In this document: positions 25,843-34,557 of the stretch, piece after piece
How positions within the stretch are numbered: position 1 is the stretch's first letter
Layout of the letters: each line of letters begins with the position of its first letter
Origin: Kitasatospora cinereorecta
GTDB lineage: Bacteria; Actinomycetota; Actinomycetes; Streptomycetales; Streptomycetaceae
Length of the DNA: 64,000 nt
Direction: 5' to 3'
Assembly (NCBI RefSeq): GCF_024172095.1
Contig: NZ_JAMZDX010000002.1
Coordinates: forward strand, 992,001-1,056,000
Made by a program: the position numbers and the translations under genes
Notes under the pieces: model-generated
The model's input: the letters and a program-made list of their open reading frames with translations, nothing else
Told to the model about the DNA's origin: nothing
Databases searched by the model: none

Positions 25843-27489
25843 ATGCCCCCCACCACGCTCCCGCGGCTCAGACGCACCGCGCTGACGGCCGCCGCCGCGT
25901 TCACCTCCTTCGGCCTGATCGCGGCCTGCTCCGGCCCGCCCGCCGGCTCCGGCTCCGCCGACGGCGCCGCCTTCCGGCTGTCGGCCGGCACCCCGCCGGC
26001 CGCCGGCCCGCTCGACTCGTTCACCTGGGCGCTGTACGCCGAACCGCCCACGCTGGACTACACCGTGGCGTTCGACTACCCGCAGAACACCATCCTCTCC
26101 AACGTGTGCGAGAGCCTGATGCGGTGGACGCCGCAGCTCACCCTGGCCCCCGGCCTGGCGGAGAAGGCGAGCAACCCCGACCCCACCACCTGGGTGTACG
26201 ACCTGCGTGCGGGCGTGCACTTCCACGACGGCTCGGTGCTGACCGCCGACGACGTGGTCTTCAGCCTCGGCCGGCAGATGAACCCGGACAACGCCGCCGC
26301 CTGGGCCCAGGTGTTCCAGAACGTGGACACCGTCACCGCGACCGGCCCGCTGCAGGTCACCGTCAAGCTCAAGCAGCCCGACTCCCAGTTCCCGCAGTAC
26401 ATGGCGACGGCGGCCGGCGCGGTGGCCGCGAAGGCGGGCGTCGAGGCCGCCGGCAAGGACTACGGCACCTCCGGCGGCCTCGACTGCACCGGCCCGTACC
26501 AGCTCTCCACCTGGAACAAGGGCCAGTCCATCGAACTGCGGCGCTTCGACAGCTACTGGGGCACCAGGGCCAAGTCCGCCAAGGTCGTCTTCAGCTTCCT
26601 CACCGACCCCTCGGCGCGCACCAACGCGATGCTCAGCGGCGAGGCCGACGGCGGGTACCTGATCCCCACCGAGAGCTACGACCGACTCTCCAGGAGCGGC
26701 GCCGGCACGCTGTACTTCGGCGAGGGCCTGAGCACCGTCAACGTCAACGTCACCAGCACCCAGGGCGCGCTCGGCGACGTCCGGGTCCGTAAGGCGCTGT
26801 CGCTGGCCCTCGACCGCTCCGGCTTCGTCAAGGCCGGCCTCGGCGGAGCCGGCACCGTCACCGGCTCGCTCACCACCAAGGCGGTCTGGGCCGGCTACCC
26901 CGACGGCGTGCGCACAGACGCCTTCGCCCACCTCACCCCGACCGTGCAGGACATCGAGCAGGCCAAGGCCCTGGTACGGGACGCCGGCGCCACCGGCAAG
27001 ACCCTCACCATCGCCACCAGCACCATCGGCCAGGACGTCTCCCTGCTCGCCACCGCCGTCCAGAACGCCGGCGCGCGGATCGGCCTGGACGTCCGGCTGA
27101 AGACGATCGCCCCGAACGCCTTCACCTCGCTGTTCACCGACCCCAAGGCGCGCGAGGGCCTGGACATGTTCCCGGAGACGTACTACGACTCCGTCACCGA
27201 CCCGCTCGACCTGCTGGTCAACTTCCGCACCGGCGCCTACCAGAACTACGCCGGCTTCAGCGACAAGACCTACGACGACCTGGTCGACCGGGCCACCGCC
27301 GAGTACGACCCGGGCAGGCGCGGCGCGATCGAGGCCCAGCTGCAGCGGACCGCCTCCGAGCAACTGCTGTGGATCCCGGTCGCCGAATGGCCCACCGCGA
27401 TGTTCCTCAACAAGCGGATCACCGGCGCCCCCACCACCATCTCCTACCTGTACTACCCGTGGGCGGCCGACGTGGGGGCCGCACGGTGA
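25843..27489 (+). CDS. ABC importer substrate-binding lipoprotein (peptide/nickel family 5)
   Basis: A 548-residue family 5 solute-binding protein. The signal ends in a lipobox (LIAAC). Family features are 'EPPTLDYTVAFDYPQNTILS', 'VYDLRAGVHFHDGSVLTADD' and 'VRVRKALSLALDRSGFVKAG'. Family 5 proteins bind di- and oligopeptides, nickel complexes, or cationic compounds such as opines and agrocinopines. Gene order SBP-permease-permease-ATPase-ATPase is the Dpp/Opp layout. The adjacent deiminases suggest an arginine peptide or guanidino ligand. A nickel ligand for urease is a second possibility. Confidence 0.9.
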   Translation: MPPTTLPRLRRTALTAAAAFTSFGLIAACSGPPAGSGSADGAAFRLSAGTPPAAGPLDSFTWALYAEPPTLDYTVAFDYPQNTILSNVCESLMRWTPQLTLAPGLAEKASNPDPTTWVYDLRAGVHFHDGSVLTADDVVFSLGRQMNPDNAAAWAQVFQNVDTVTATGPLQVTVKLKQPDSQFPQYMATAAGAVAAKAGVEAAGKDYGTSGGLDCTGPYQLSTWNKGQSIELRRFDSYWGTRAKSAKVVFSFLTDPSARTNAMLSGEADGGYLIPTESYDRLSRSGAGTLYFGEGLSTVNVNVTSTQGALGDVRVRKALSLALDRSGFVKAGLGGAGTVTGSLTTKAVWAGYPDGVRTDAFAHLTPTVQDIEQAKALVRDAGATGKTLTIATSTIGQDVSLLATAVQNAGARIGLDVRLKTIAPNAFTSLFTDPKAREGLDMFPETYYDSVTDPLDLLVNFRTGAYQNYAGFSDKTYDDLVDRATAEYDPGRRGAIEAQLQRTASEQLLWIPVAEWPTAMFLNKRITGAPTTISYLYYPWAADVGAAR

Positions 27490-28445
27490 ACTTCCTGAGA
27501 TTCGCCGCCCGGCGGCTGCTGGAGATGGCCGCCACCCTGCTCGGCGCCTCCTTCGTGGTCTACGGCGCGATGTACCTGGCGCCGGGCAGTCCGGCGAGTT
27601 TCCTCCTGTCGGGACGGTCGGCCTCGCCGGCCGCCCTGCAGGCGATCAACCAGCAGTACCACCTGGACGACCCGTTCCTGGTCCGGTACCTGCGCTGGCT
27701 GGGCCAGGTGGTGCGGGGCGACTTCGGACGCTCCATCACCTACCGCACCGACGTCTCCACCGTGCTCGCCGACCGGCTGCCGGCCACCCTGCTGCTGGTC
27801 GCGATGGCCCTGGTGATCGTCCTCGCCGCCGGCCTGGTGCTGGGCTGGATCGGCGCGGTCCGCGGCGGCGCCACCGACTCGACGATCCTGGTCACCACCA
27901 CCCTGGCCATCGGCACCCCGTCGTTCGTCGCCGCCGTGCTGCTGCAGGGCGTGTTCGCGGTCGGGCTCGGCTGGTTCCCCAGCAGCGGCGCGGGGGAGGG
28001 CCTCGGCGACATGCTGTGGCACCTGACGCTGCCCGCGATCGCCCTCGCCCTCTACCTGATCGGCATGCTCGCCCGGGTCACCCGCTCCGCGATGCTGGAG
28101 GCCCTGGACGGCGACCACGTCACGGTCGCCCGCAGCCGGGGCGTCCCCGAACGGCAGGTGATCGGCCGGCACGTGTTCCGCAACTCGCTGGGCACCGTGC
28201 TCACCACCAGCGGCCTGATCGTCTCCACCCTGCTGGTCTGCACGATCCTGGTGGAGTCCGCGTTCAGCATCGGCGGCATCGGGCAGCTCCTCGAACTGTC
28301 CACCACCACCAAGGACTTCCCGACCGTCCAAGCCGTCTCGCTGATCATCGTCGCCCTGTTCATGGTCGTGAACCTGGTCGTCGACCTGCTCCACCCGCTG
28401 GTCGACCCCCGGGTCACGCTCGGATCGCGGAGGAACGACGCATGA
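27486..28445 (+). CDS. ABC importer permease 1 (DppB-like)
   Basis: A 319-residue permease with about six membrane helices. It has the DppB-type N-terminus ('FAARRLLEMAATLLGASFVV', 'APGSPASFLLSGR') and the EAA loop 'YLIGMLARVTRSAMLEALDG' followed by 'VARSRGVPERQVIGRH'. GTG 27486 overlaps the SBP stop (GTGA), and its own end overlaps the next ATG by four bases. It forms a heterodimeric pore with the DppC-like product that follows. Confidence 0.92.
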   Translation: MNFLRFAARRLLEMAATLLGASFVVYGAMYLAPGSPASFLLSGRSASPAALQAINQQYHLDDPFLVRYLRWLGQVVRGDFGRSITYRTDVSTVLADRLPATLLLVAMALVIVLAAGLVLGWIGAVRGGATDSTILVTTTLAIGTPSFVAAVLLQGVFAVGLGWFPSSGAGEGLGDMLWHLTLPAIALALYLIGMLARVTRSAMLEALDGDHVTVARSRGVPERQVIGRHVFRNSLGTVLTTSGLIVSTLLVCTILVESAFSIGGIGQLLELSTTTKDFPTVQAVSLIIVALFMVVNLVVDLLHPLVDPRVTLGSRRNDA

Positions 28446-29302
28446 GCGCCACCGCCCTCACCCGCCGGCCCGGATTCGGCCGCCTCGCAGCCGCCCGCGC
28501 CCCGCTCCACCTGATCAGCCTCGCCGTCGTCGCCCTCGTCGTCGCGGCCGCCCTGCTCGCCCCCTGGCTCGCCCCGTACGACCCCAACCAGGTCGACCTT
28601 GGCGCCGCCCTGGCCGGCCCCTCCGCCGACCACCTGCTGGGCGTCGACGCCGCCGGCCGCGACACCCTCGCCCGGCTGCTCCTCGGTGCCCGCACCTCCC
28701 TGCTCGGCCCGCTCGGCGTCGTCGCCTTCTCCACCCTCGCCGGCATCGCCGTCGGCGTCGTCGCCGGCTGGCGCGGCGGCTGGCTCGACTCCGCGCTCTC
28801 CCGCTCCACCGAACTGGTCTTCGCCTTCCCCGGGATGCTGCTCGCCGTCCTCATCGTCGCGGTGAGCGGCGAGGGCCTGCTCGCCCCGGTGATCGCCCTG
28901 GCCGTCGCCTACCTCCCGTACGTCAGCCGGCTCACCCGCTCCCTGGTGCTCGCCGAACGCGAGCGCCCGTACGTCGCCGCCCACCGGGTGCAGGGGCACT
29001 CCGCCCTGCAGATCTGCCTGCGGCACGTCGTCCCCAACATCGCACCCGTCGTCCTCGCCCAGTCCGCCGTCAACTTCGGCTACGCCCTGATGGACCTGGC
29101 CGGCCTCTCCTTCCTCGGACTCGGCGTCCCCGCGCTGACCCCCGACTGGGGCCGCATGGTCTTCGACGGCCAGACCGCGATCCAGCACGGCTACCCGCTC
29201 TCCGCGATCCTGCCCTGCCTCGCCATCGTGCTCACCGTCGTCGCCTTCAACGTCGTCGGCGAACGCTGGGCCGACCAGGTCGCCCGGAGGGACCCCCGAT
29301 GA
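28442..29302 (+). CDS. ABC importer permease 2 (DppC-like)
   Basis: A 286-residue DppC-type permease. 'APWLAPYDPNQVDL' and 'HLLGVDAAGRDTLARLLLGA' are the characteristic periplasmic entry motif. The EAA loop is 'ERPYVAAHRVQGHSALQICL' with 'RHVVPNIAPV'. ATG 28442 overlaps the previous stop, and the stop overlaps the ATPase gene by four bases. Confidence 0.92.
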   Translation: MSATALTRRPGFGRLAAARAPLHLISLAVVALVVAAALLAPWLAPYDPNQVDLGAALAGPSADHLLGVDAAGRDTLARLLLGARTSLLGPLGVVAFSTLAGIAVGVVAGWRGGWLDSALSRSTELVFAFPGMLLAVLIVAVSGEGLLAPVIALAVAYLPYVSRLTRSLVLAERERPYVAAHRVQGHSALQICLRHVVPNIAPVVLAQSAVNFGYALMDLAGLSFLGLGVPALTPDWGRMVFDGQTAIQHGYPLSAILPCLAIVLTVVAFNVVGERWADQVARRDPR

Positions 29303-30276
29303 ACGCACTCGAGATCCGGGGCCTGCGGCTGCGCCTGCCCGGTACCGCCCGCCCCGTCCTGGACGGCGTCGACCTCACCGTCGCCGCCGGCGAGACCGTC
29401 GCCCTGGTCGGCGAGTCCGGCTCCGGCAAGACCCTCACCTCCCGCAGCGCCCTGCGCCTGCTGCCCACCGGCGCCACCACCGAGGGCCGGGTGCTGGTCG
29501 ACGGCCAGGACGTCCTCACCATGGACGCCGCACACCTGCGCACCCTGCGCACCCGCAAGGCCGCCATGATCTTCCAGGACCCGCGCGCCGCCACCAACCC
29601 GCTGCGCCGGATCGGCGACTTCCTCACCGAGAGCGTCACCCTCACCAAGGTGATGACCCGCGCCGCGGCGACCGAGCGGGCCACCGAACTGCTCGACGCC
29701 GTCGGCCTCCCCGCCACCGTCCTCGACCGCTACCCCGGCCAATTGTCGGGCGGCCAGCTCCAGCGCGTCATGATCGCCGCCGCGCTGATGGGCGACCCCA
29801 CCCTGCTACTTGCCGACGAACCCACCACCGCCCTCGACGTCACCTCCCAGGCCGAGGTGGTCGCCCTCCTCGACCGGCTGCGGGAACGCTTCGGCACCGG
29901 CCTGCTGTTCGTCACCCACGACCTCGGGCTCGCCGCCGCCATCAGCGACCGGGTCTGCGTGATGTACGTCGGCCGGATCGCCGAGACCGGCCCCGCCGAC
30001 ACTCTCTTCGCCCACCCCCGCCACCCGTACACCGCCGCCCTGCTCGCCGCCCCCCCGCGGCTGGACGCCCCGGCCGGCCGACTCGCCGCCATCGACGGCC
30101 AACCACCGGACCTGCGCCAGGAACTGACCGGCTGCGCGTTCGCCGCCCGGTGCCGCCTCGCCACCGACCTGTGCCGCACCCGGGCACCCGAGCCGGTCGC
30201 GGCGCCCGCCGACCCCGGACACCTCGCCGCCTGCCACCACAGCGAGCTGCTCGAAGGGAGCGCCGCCCATGCCTGA
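29299..30276 (+). CDS. ABC importer ATP-binding protein 1 (DppD-like)
   Basis: A 325-residue ATPase with Walker A 'GESGSGKT', signature 'LSGGQLQR', Walker B 'LLLADEPTTALD' and the H-loop in 'FVTHDLG'. The C-terminal oligopeptide extension contains 'ELTGCAFAARCRLATDLCRT', which in this family can hold an iron-sulfur or metal site (Cys-rich motif C..F..RC......C). It overlaps the next gene by 8 bases. Confidence 0.93.
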   Translation: MNALEIRGLRLRLPGTARPVLDGVDLTVAAGETVALVGESGSGKTLTSRSALRLLPTGATTEGRVLVDGQDVLTMDAAHLRTLRTRKAAMIFQDPRAATNPLRRIGDFLTESVTLTKVMTRAAATERATELLDAVGLPATVLDRYPGQLSGGQLQRVMIAAALMGDPTLLLADEPTTALDVTSQAEVVALLDRLRERFGTGLLFVTHDLGLAAAISDRVCVMYVGRIAETGPADTLFAHPRHPYTAALLAAPPRLDAPAGRLAAIDGQPPDLRQELTGCAFAARCRLATDLCRTRAPEPVAAPADPGHLAACHHSELLEGSAAHA

Positions 30277-31102
30277 CCGACCCACCGGGAGCGCCGAGCC
30301 CGGGAACGTCCTGGCGGTCACCGGCCTGAGCCGGGCCTTCGGCGCCGTCCGCGCCGTCGACGACGTCTCCTTCACCCTCAGTGCGGGCGGCTCGCTCGGC
30401 ATCGTCGGCGAGTCCGGCTCCGGCAAGACCACCACCGCGCGGATCGTCGTCGGCCTGGAACAGGCCGACACCGGCGAGGTCACCGTCCGCGGCCGCCCCC
30501 GGCACGGCCGCGCCCGGGGCAGGGCCGAACGCCTCGCCCGCGCCCGCGAGATCCAGATGGTCTTCCAGGACCCGTACCTCTCCCTCGACCCGCGGATCAC
30601 CGTCGAGGCGGCCCTGCGCGAAACCCTGCGCCTGCACTTCCCGCACCTCGACCACGCCCGCCGGATCGCCGAACTCCTCGACCAGGTCGGCCTCGGCACC
30701 CGCGCGGCCGACGCCCTGCCCCGCCACCTCTCCGGCGGCCAGCGCCAGCGCGTCGCCATCGCCCGCGCCCTCGCCGTCGAACCCGCCGTGATGGTCCTGG
30801 ACGAGGCGGTCGCCGCCCTCGACGTCTCGGTCCAGGCCCAGGTGCTCAACCTGCTCGCCGACATCCGCGCCGACACCGGCATCGGGTACCTGTTCATCAC
30901 CCACGACCTGGGCGTGGTCCGCAGCGTCACCGACGAGGTGGTCGTCATGCGGCACGGACGGATCGTCGAGGCCGGCCCCACCGCGGAGGTCCTCGCCGCA
31001 CCGGACCACCCGTACACCCGGCTGCTGCTGGAGTCCGTCCCGCGGCCCGGCTGGGACCCCGACCGGATCGCCGCCGCGCGGCGGGCCCTGGCGGCGGGGT
31101 GA
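30269..31102 (+). CDS. ABC importer ATP-binding protein 2 (DppF-like)
   Basis: A 277-residue ATPase with Walker A 'GESGSGKTT', signature 'LSGGQRQR', Walker B 'MVLDEAVAALDVS' and H-loop 'FITHDLG'. 'PYLSLDPRITVEAALRETLR' is typical of the DppF half. The 'CxxxRC' C-terminal extension seen in many homologues is short or absent. It is the last gene of the importer and is followed at once by a strong hairpin. Confidence 0.92.
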   Translation: MPDRPTGSAEPGNVLAVTGLSRAFGAVRAVDDVSFTLSAGGSLGIVGESGSGKTTTARIVVGLEQADTGEVTVRGRPRHGRARGRAERLARAREIQMVFQDPYLSLDPRITVEAALRETLRLHFPHLDHARRIAELLDQVGLGTRAADALPRHLSGGQRQRVAIARALAVEPAVMVLDEAVAALDVSVQAQVLNLLADIRADTGIGYLFITHDLGVVRSVTDEVVVMRHGRIVEAGPTAEVLAAPDHPYTRLLLESVPRPGWDPDRIAAARRALAAG

Positions 31103-31103
31103 C

Positions 31104-31154
31104 GACCGCCGCGCCCCCGGGAGGCGGTCGGGTCCTCCCCGGGGCGCGGCGGTC
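31104..31154 (+). terminator. Terminator after the ABC importer operon
   Basis: A 14-bp perfect stem (31104-31117 with 31141-31154) starts two bases after the DppF-like stop. The 23-base apical region could form further pairs. It would end transcription of the 24.8-31.1 kb unit. Confidence 0.8.
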
Positions 31155-31212
31155 GCTGTCGGGCGCGAATCGCCCGGACGGCGGCGTGCGCCGTCCCTGA
31201 TCCCGCCCGCCG

Positions 31213-31239
31213 CGTCCGTATCGTCCGTATCGTCCGTGT
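31213..31239 (+). repeat. Three tandem 9-bp repeats upstream of deiminase copy 5
   Basis: CGTCCGTAT occurs twice and then as CGTCCGTGT, head to tail, 64-90 bases before the GTG of copy 5. Such short direct repeats may be activator sites or a slippage tract. No TetR palindrome like A-C is visible in this 200-base gap. Confidence 0.6.
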
Positions 31240-31302
31240 CTCTCGAACCGTCCGTGCGGTCCGGACGGACGCCAACCGCCGCCGACCGGAACGAGGCCGC
31301 CC

Positions 31303-32478
31303 GTGGTCCGTACGCCCGCCCGCCGTACGCCCTCCCGCCGCTCCGTGCTGCGCTCGGGCGCGGCGCTGGCGGCGCTCGCGCTGCTCGACGGCTGCTCCTC
31401 GTCCGGGGCGGCGGACGACACGCCAGGACCGTCCAGGGAGGGCCCGTCGGCAGGTACGTCGGCCGCGGCGCCGCGCGCGATGCCCGCGGAGGGCGCCCCG
31501 CACACCCGCACCTTCATGGCCTGGCCCGCCCTGGAGGAGGTGTGGGGCGACCAACTGCCGGGCGTACGACAGGACATCGCTGGCCTGGCCCAGGCCGTCG
31601 CCGCGTTCGAACCGGTGGTCCTGATGGCCCGGCCCGACCAGGCCGAACAGGCCCGGCAGAGCTGCGGATCCGGCGTCGAGGTGATCGAACTGCCGGTCGA
31701 CGACCTGTGGGCCCGGGACACCGGCCCGACCTTCCTCACCGGCCCCGGCGGCCTCGCCGGAGTCGACCTGAACTTCAACGGCTGGGGCAACCGGCAGACC
31801 CACACCGAGGACAGCCAGGTCGCCCGCACGCTCCTCGACCGCTACGGCATCACCCGCATCGAGGCGCCGCTCACCGGCGAGGGCGGCGCGATCGAGGTCG
31901 ACGGCGAAGGCACCCTGATGGCCACCGAGAGCGCCTGGGTCAACGACAACCGCAACCCCGGCAGGTCCCGCGACCAGATCGAGGCGAGCCTCAAGGAACT
32001 TCTGGGCGTCCGCAAGGTCCTGTGGATCAAGGGCGTCGCCGGACAGGACATCACCGACTGCCACATCGACGCCCTCGCCCGCTTCGCCCAGCCCGGCACC
32101 GTGGTCCTGCACCGGCCCGCGCCCGACACCCCGCCGGACATCTGGACCACCGCCTCCGACCAGGCCCTGCAGGTCCTCCACGAGGCCACCGACGTCACCG
32201 GCCGGGCGCTCACCGTCGTCGAACTCACCGAACCCGACTTCACCGTCATCGGCGACCGCGGCAAGGACTTCCTCGCCACCTACCTCAACTACTACGTCGT
32301 CAACGGCGGCGTCATCGTCCCGCGCTTCGGCGACCGGGCCGCGGACGACCGCGCCGCCGGCATCCTCGCCGACCTCCACCCGGGAAGGAAGGTCACCCAG
32401 GTGTCCATCGACCACATCGCCTCCGGCGGCGGGGGCATCCACTGCTCCACCCAGCAGCAGCCCGCCGTCCCTGGTTAG
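31303..32478 (+). CDS. Agmatine deiminase-family protein, Tat lipoprotein (copy 5)
   Basis: A 391-residue deiminase-family enzyme. The N-terminus has a twin-arginine motif (SRRSVLR) and lipobox (LLDGC). Motifs are intact: 'DDLWARDTGPTF', 'GEGGAIEVDGEGT', 'DITDCHIDALARF' and nucleophile C381 in 'GGGGIHCSTQQQP'. GTG start at 31303. The stop overlaps the stop of the convergent TetR 3 gene. Its upstream region differs from those of copies 1, 3 and 6, which may mean separate regulation. Confidence 0.87.
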   Translation: MVRTPARRTPSRRSVLRSGAALAALALLDGCSSSGAADDTPGPSREGPSAGTSAAAPRAMPAEGAPHTRTFMAWPALEEVWGDQLPGVRQDIAGLAQAVAAFEPVVLMARPDQAEQARQSCGSGVEVIELPVDDLWARDTGPTFLTGPGGLAGVDLNFNGWGNRQTHTEDSQVARTLLDRYGITRIEAPLTGEGGAIEVDGEGTLMATESAWVNDNRNPGRSRDQIEASLKELLGVRKVLWIKGVAGQDITDCHIDALARFAQPGTVVLHRPAPDTPPDIWTTASDQALQVLHEATDVTGRALTVVELTEPDFTVIGDRGKDFLATYLNYYVVNGGVIVPRFGDRAADDRAAGILADLHPGRKVTQVSIDHIASGGGGIHCSTQQQPAVPG

Positions 32479-33128
32479 GCGCCGCCGGTCCGGTCGGCGG
32501 TGGCGGCGAGGGCGGCCATCAGCGTCCGCAGGACGGTCTCCGCGTCCACCGCCGCGTCCAGGGAGCGGATCGCCGCGAGGCCGTCCACCGCGGAGGCGAA
32601 GGACTCACCGAGCGGCAGCGGGTCGACGCGGCCCGGGCGCTCCTCGGCCAGCACCCGGAACAGCCGGACGAAGCAGGACCGCCAGCGCCGGTACTCCGCG
32701 TCCAGACTCTCCCGCACCCGCTCGTCGCCCAGCGCGAGCCAGTGCAGCGCGGAGTGCAGGTGCGCCAGGTCCGGGCTCTCCGGCCGGGTCAGCAGGGCGA
32801 TGACCCGCTCGGCCCGGTCCGCGAAGCCACCGGGACCGTCCACCGCCTCCTCCAGCGGGGCGATCCACTCCGGGCGGATGTCCTCGACCACGGCGACGAT
32901 CAGGTCGGTGCGGTCCTGGAAGTGGTAGTGGCACATCCCGTGCGAGACCCCGCAGAGCGCCGCGACGTTGCGGGTGGTGAACCGTCCCGCGGTCTCGCCG
33001 GCGAGGAGCGTCCGGGCGGCGGCGATCAGCCGGGCCCGGGTCTGCTCGCCCTTCGCCGCGCGGCTGCTCCTGGCGGGGGCCGCCGTCCCGGTGGTCGCGG
33101 GGCTCTGTTCCTTCGCACGCGTCGCCAT
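32475..33128 (-). CDS. TetR-family regulator 3 of the deiminase island
   Basis: A 217-residue TetR regulator of a different subgroup from TetR 1 and 2. The HTH is 'GRFTTRNVAALCGVSHGMCH' then YHFQDR. ATG 33128 is preferred over the in-frame codon at 33161, because the latter lies inside operator C and adds only 11 residues. It is divergent from deiminase copy 6 with a single 107-base promoter region between them, so it probably represses both itself and copy 6. Confidence 0.85.
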   Translation of the reverse strand: MATRAKEQSPATTGTAAPARSSRAAKGEQTRARLIAAARTLLAGETAGRFTTRNVAALCGVSHGMCHYHFQDRTDLIVAVVEDIRPEWIAPLEEAVDGPGGFADRAERVIALLTRPESPDLAHLHSALHWLALGDERVRESLDAEYRRWRSCFVRLFRVLAEERPGRVDPLPLGESFASAVDGLAAIRSLDAAVDAETVLRTLMAALAATADRTGGA

Positions 33129-33160
33129 GGCGTCACTGTAACGAAGTCCGGTCCAACTCA

Positions 33161-33189
33161 TTGACCGAGCGCTTGGTCAGTTTTACGAT
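33161..33189 (+). promoter_or_regulatory. Promoter with overlapping TetR-type operator C
   Basis: TTGACC (33161-33166), exactly 17 bases, then TACGAT (33184-33189) form a good vegetative-type promoter. The 18-bp inverted repeat TGACCGAGC/GCTTGGTCA (33162-33179, one mismatch) covers the -35 and spacer. Its sequence differs from operators A and B, in line with the different HTH of TetR 3. Confidence 0.75.
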
Positions 33190-33235
33190 TCCGGTCAACC
33201 CCGTTACCCCGACGGGCAGTTGACTGGAGTTCCTG

Positions 33236-34411
33236 ATGACCCCCCACACCCCGGACGACCGGTCCCTCGGTCGGCGGAGATTCCTCACCGCGGCCGGACT
33301 GGCCGCCGCCGGCGCCGCCGTGACCGCGGCGACCGGCTCCTCCGCCCTCGCGGCGGCCACCCGCGCACCGGGCGGGCGATCCGGCGCGGCCCAGCCCCTC
33401 GCGGGAGCCTTCGCCGTCCCGGCCGAGGACGTCCGCCACGCCCGCACCTGGATGGCCTGGCCCGACTCCACCACCATCTGGAAGAGCAAGCTCAGCGGCG
33501 TCCAGTCCAACATCGCGCTGATCGCCAAGACAATCGCCAAGTACGAGCCGGTCATCGTGTGCGCCAACCCCGCCAGCGCGGCCAAGGCCCGGTCCATGTG
33601 CGGCTCCGCCGTCACGGTGATCGACACCATCCCGGTGGACGACTGCTGGATGCGCGACACCGGCGCGGTGTTCCGCACCGACGGCACCGGCCGGATGGAC
33701 GCCGTCGGCCTCAACTTCAACGGCTGGGGCAACCGGCAGACCCACGCCAAGGACGCCCTGGTCGCCCAGCGGATCGCCGCCTACGTCGGCGTGCCGTTCA
33801 CCGCCGCCGGCCTGACCGCCGAGGGCGGCGCCATCGAACAGGACGGCGCCGGCACCCTGATGGCCACCCGCAGCAGCATCATCAACAGCAACCGCAACCC
33901 CGGGAAGAGCCAGGCCCAGATCGAGGCCGCGATGTGCGCCGCCTACGGCGCCACGAAGGTGATCTGGTTCGACGGCATCGCCGGCCAGGACATCACCGAC
34001 GACCACGTCGACGCCACGTCCCGCTTCCTCGCGCCGGGCTCCGGCGTGGTCCAGATGCCGCTGGCGAGCGACACCGACGCCTGGGCCCAGGACGCCCGCA
34101 AGCAGTACCAGATCCTCTCCACGGCCACGACCGCCACCGGCGGCCCGATCGTCGTCACCAAGATCCAGGGCCCCGACTACTACAAGATCCGCTCCACCAG
34201 CGCCGACTTCGTCGCCGCGTACGCCAACTACTACGTCTGCAACGGCGCCGTCATCTCCGCCCAGTTCGGCGACACCTCGGCCGACTCGGCGGCCAGGTCC
34301 ACCCTGGCCCGGCTGTTCCCCGGCCGCACGATCGAGCAGCTCAACATCGACTACCTGGGCGCCGGCGGCGGCGGCATCCACTGCGTCACCCAGCAGCAGC
34401 CCGCCGTCTGA
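33236..34411 (+). CDS. Agmatine deiminase-family protein, Tat-secreted (copy 6)
   Basis: A 391-residue deiminase-family enzyme with a Tat signal (GRRRFLTAAG, then an Ala-rich core and ALA-A site). Motifs are complete: 'DDCWMRDTGAVF', 'AEGGAIEQDGAGT', 'DITDDHVDATSRF' and nucleophile C383 in 'GGGGIHCVTQQQP'. The mature part most resembles cytosolic copy 1 ('HARTWM.WP', 'DAVGLNFNGWG', 'ITDDHVD.TSRF'), which suggests that a signal peptide was gained or lost after duplication. It is a single-gene unit between operator C and a hairpin at 34427. Confidence 0.88.
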   Translation: MTPHTPDDRSLGRRRFLTAAGLAAAGAAVTAATGSSALAAATRAPGGRSGAAQPLAGAFAVPAEDVRHARTWMAWPDSTTIWKSKLSGVQSNIALIAKTIAKYEPVIVCANPASAAKARSMCGSAVTVIDTIPVDDCWMRDTGAVFRTDGTGRMDAVGLNFNGWGNRQTHAKDALVAQRIAAYVGVPFTAAGLTAEGGAIEQDGAGTLMATRSSIINSNRNPGKSQAQIEAAMCAAYGATKVIWFDGIAGQDITDDHVDATSRFLAPGSGVVQMPLASDTDAWAQDARKQYQILSTATTATGGPIVVTKIQGPDYYKIRSTSADFVAAYANYYVCNGAVISAQFGDTSADSAARSTLARLFPGRTIEQLNIDYLGAGGGGIHCVTQQQPAV

Positions 34412-34426
34412 CGTCCCGTCGTCCGT

Positions 34427-34458
34427 CCGGCCGCCCCGTGATGGACGGGGGCGGCCGG
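34427..34458 (+). terminator. Hairpin terminator after deiminase copy 6
   Basis: An 11-bp perfect stem (34427-34437 with 34448-34458) with a 10-base loop, 15 bases after the stop. It marks the right edge of the deiminase island. Confidence 0.75.
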
Positions 34459-34557
34459 CTCCGCGATTCCTCCCCCTCCCGAGAGGTGGAATTGTCGTGA
34501 TATCCGGGCATACTGCCCCGCGAGAGCACGCGTCCCCGCGTCCGGGAGGGAACCACC

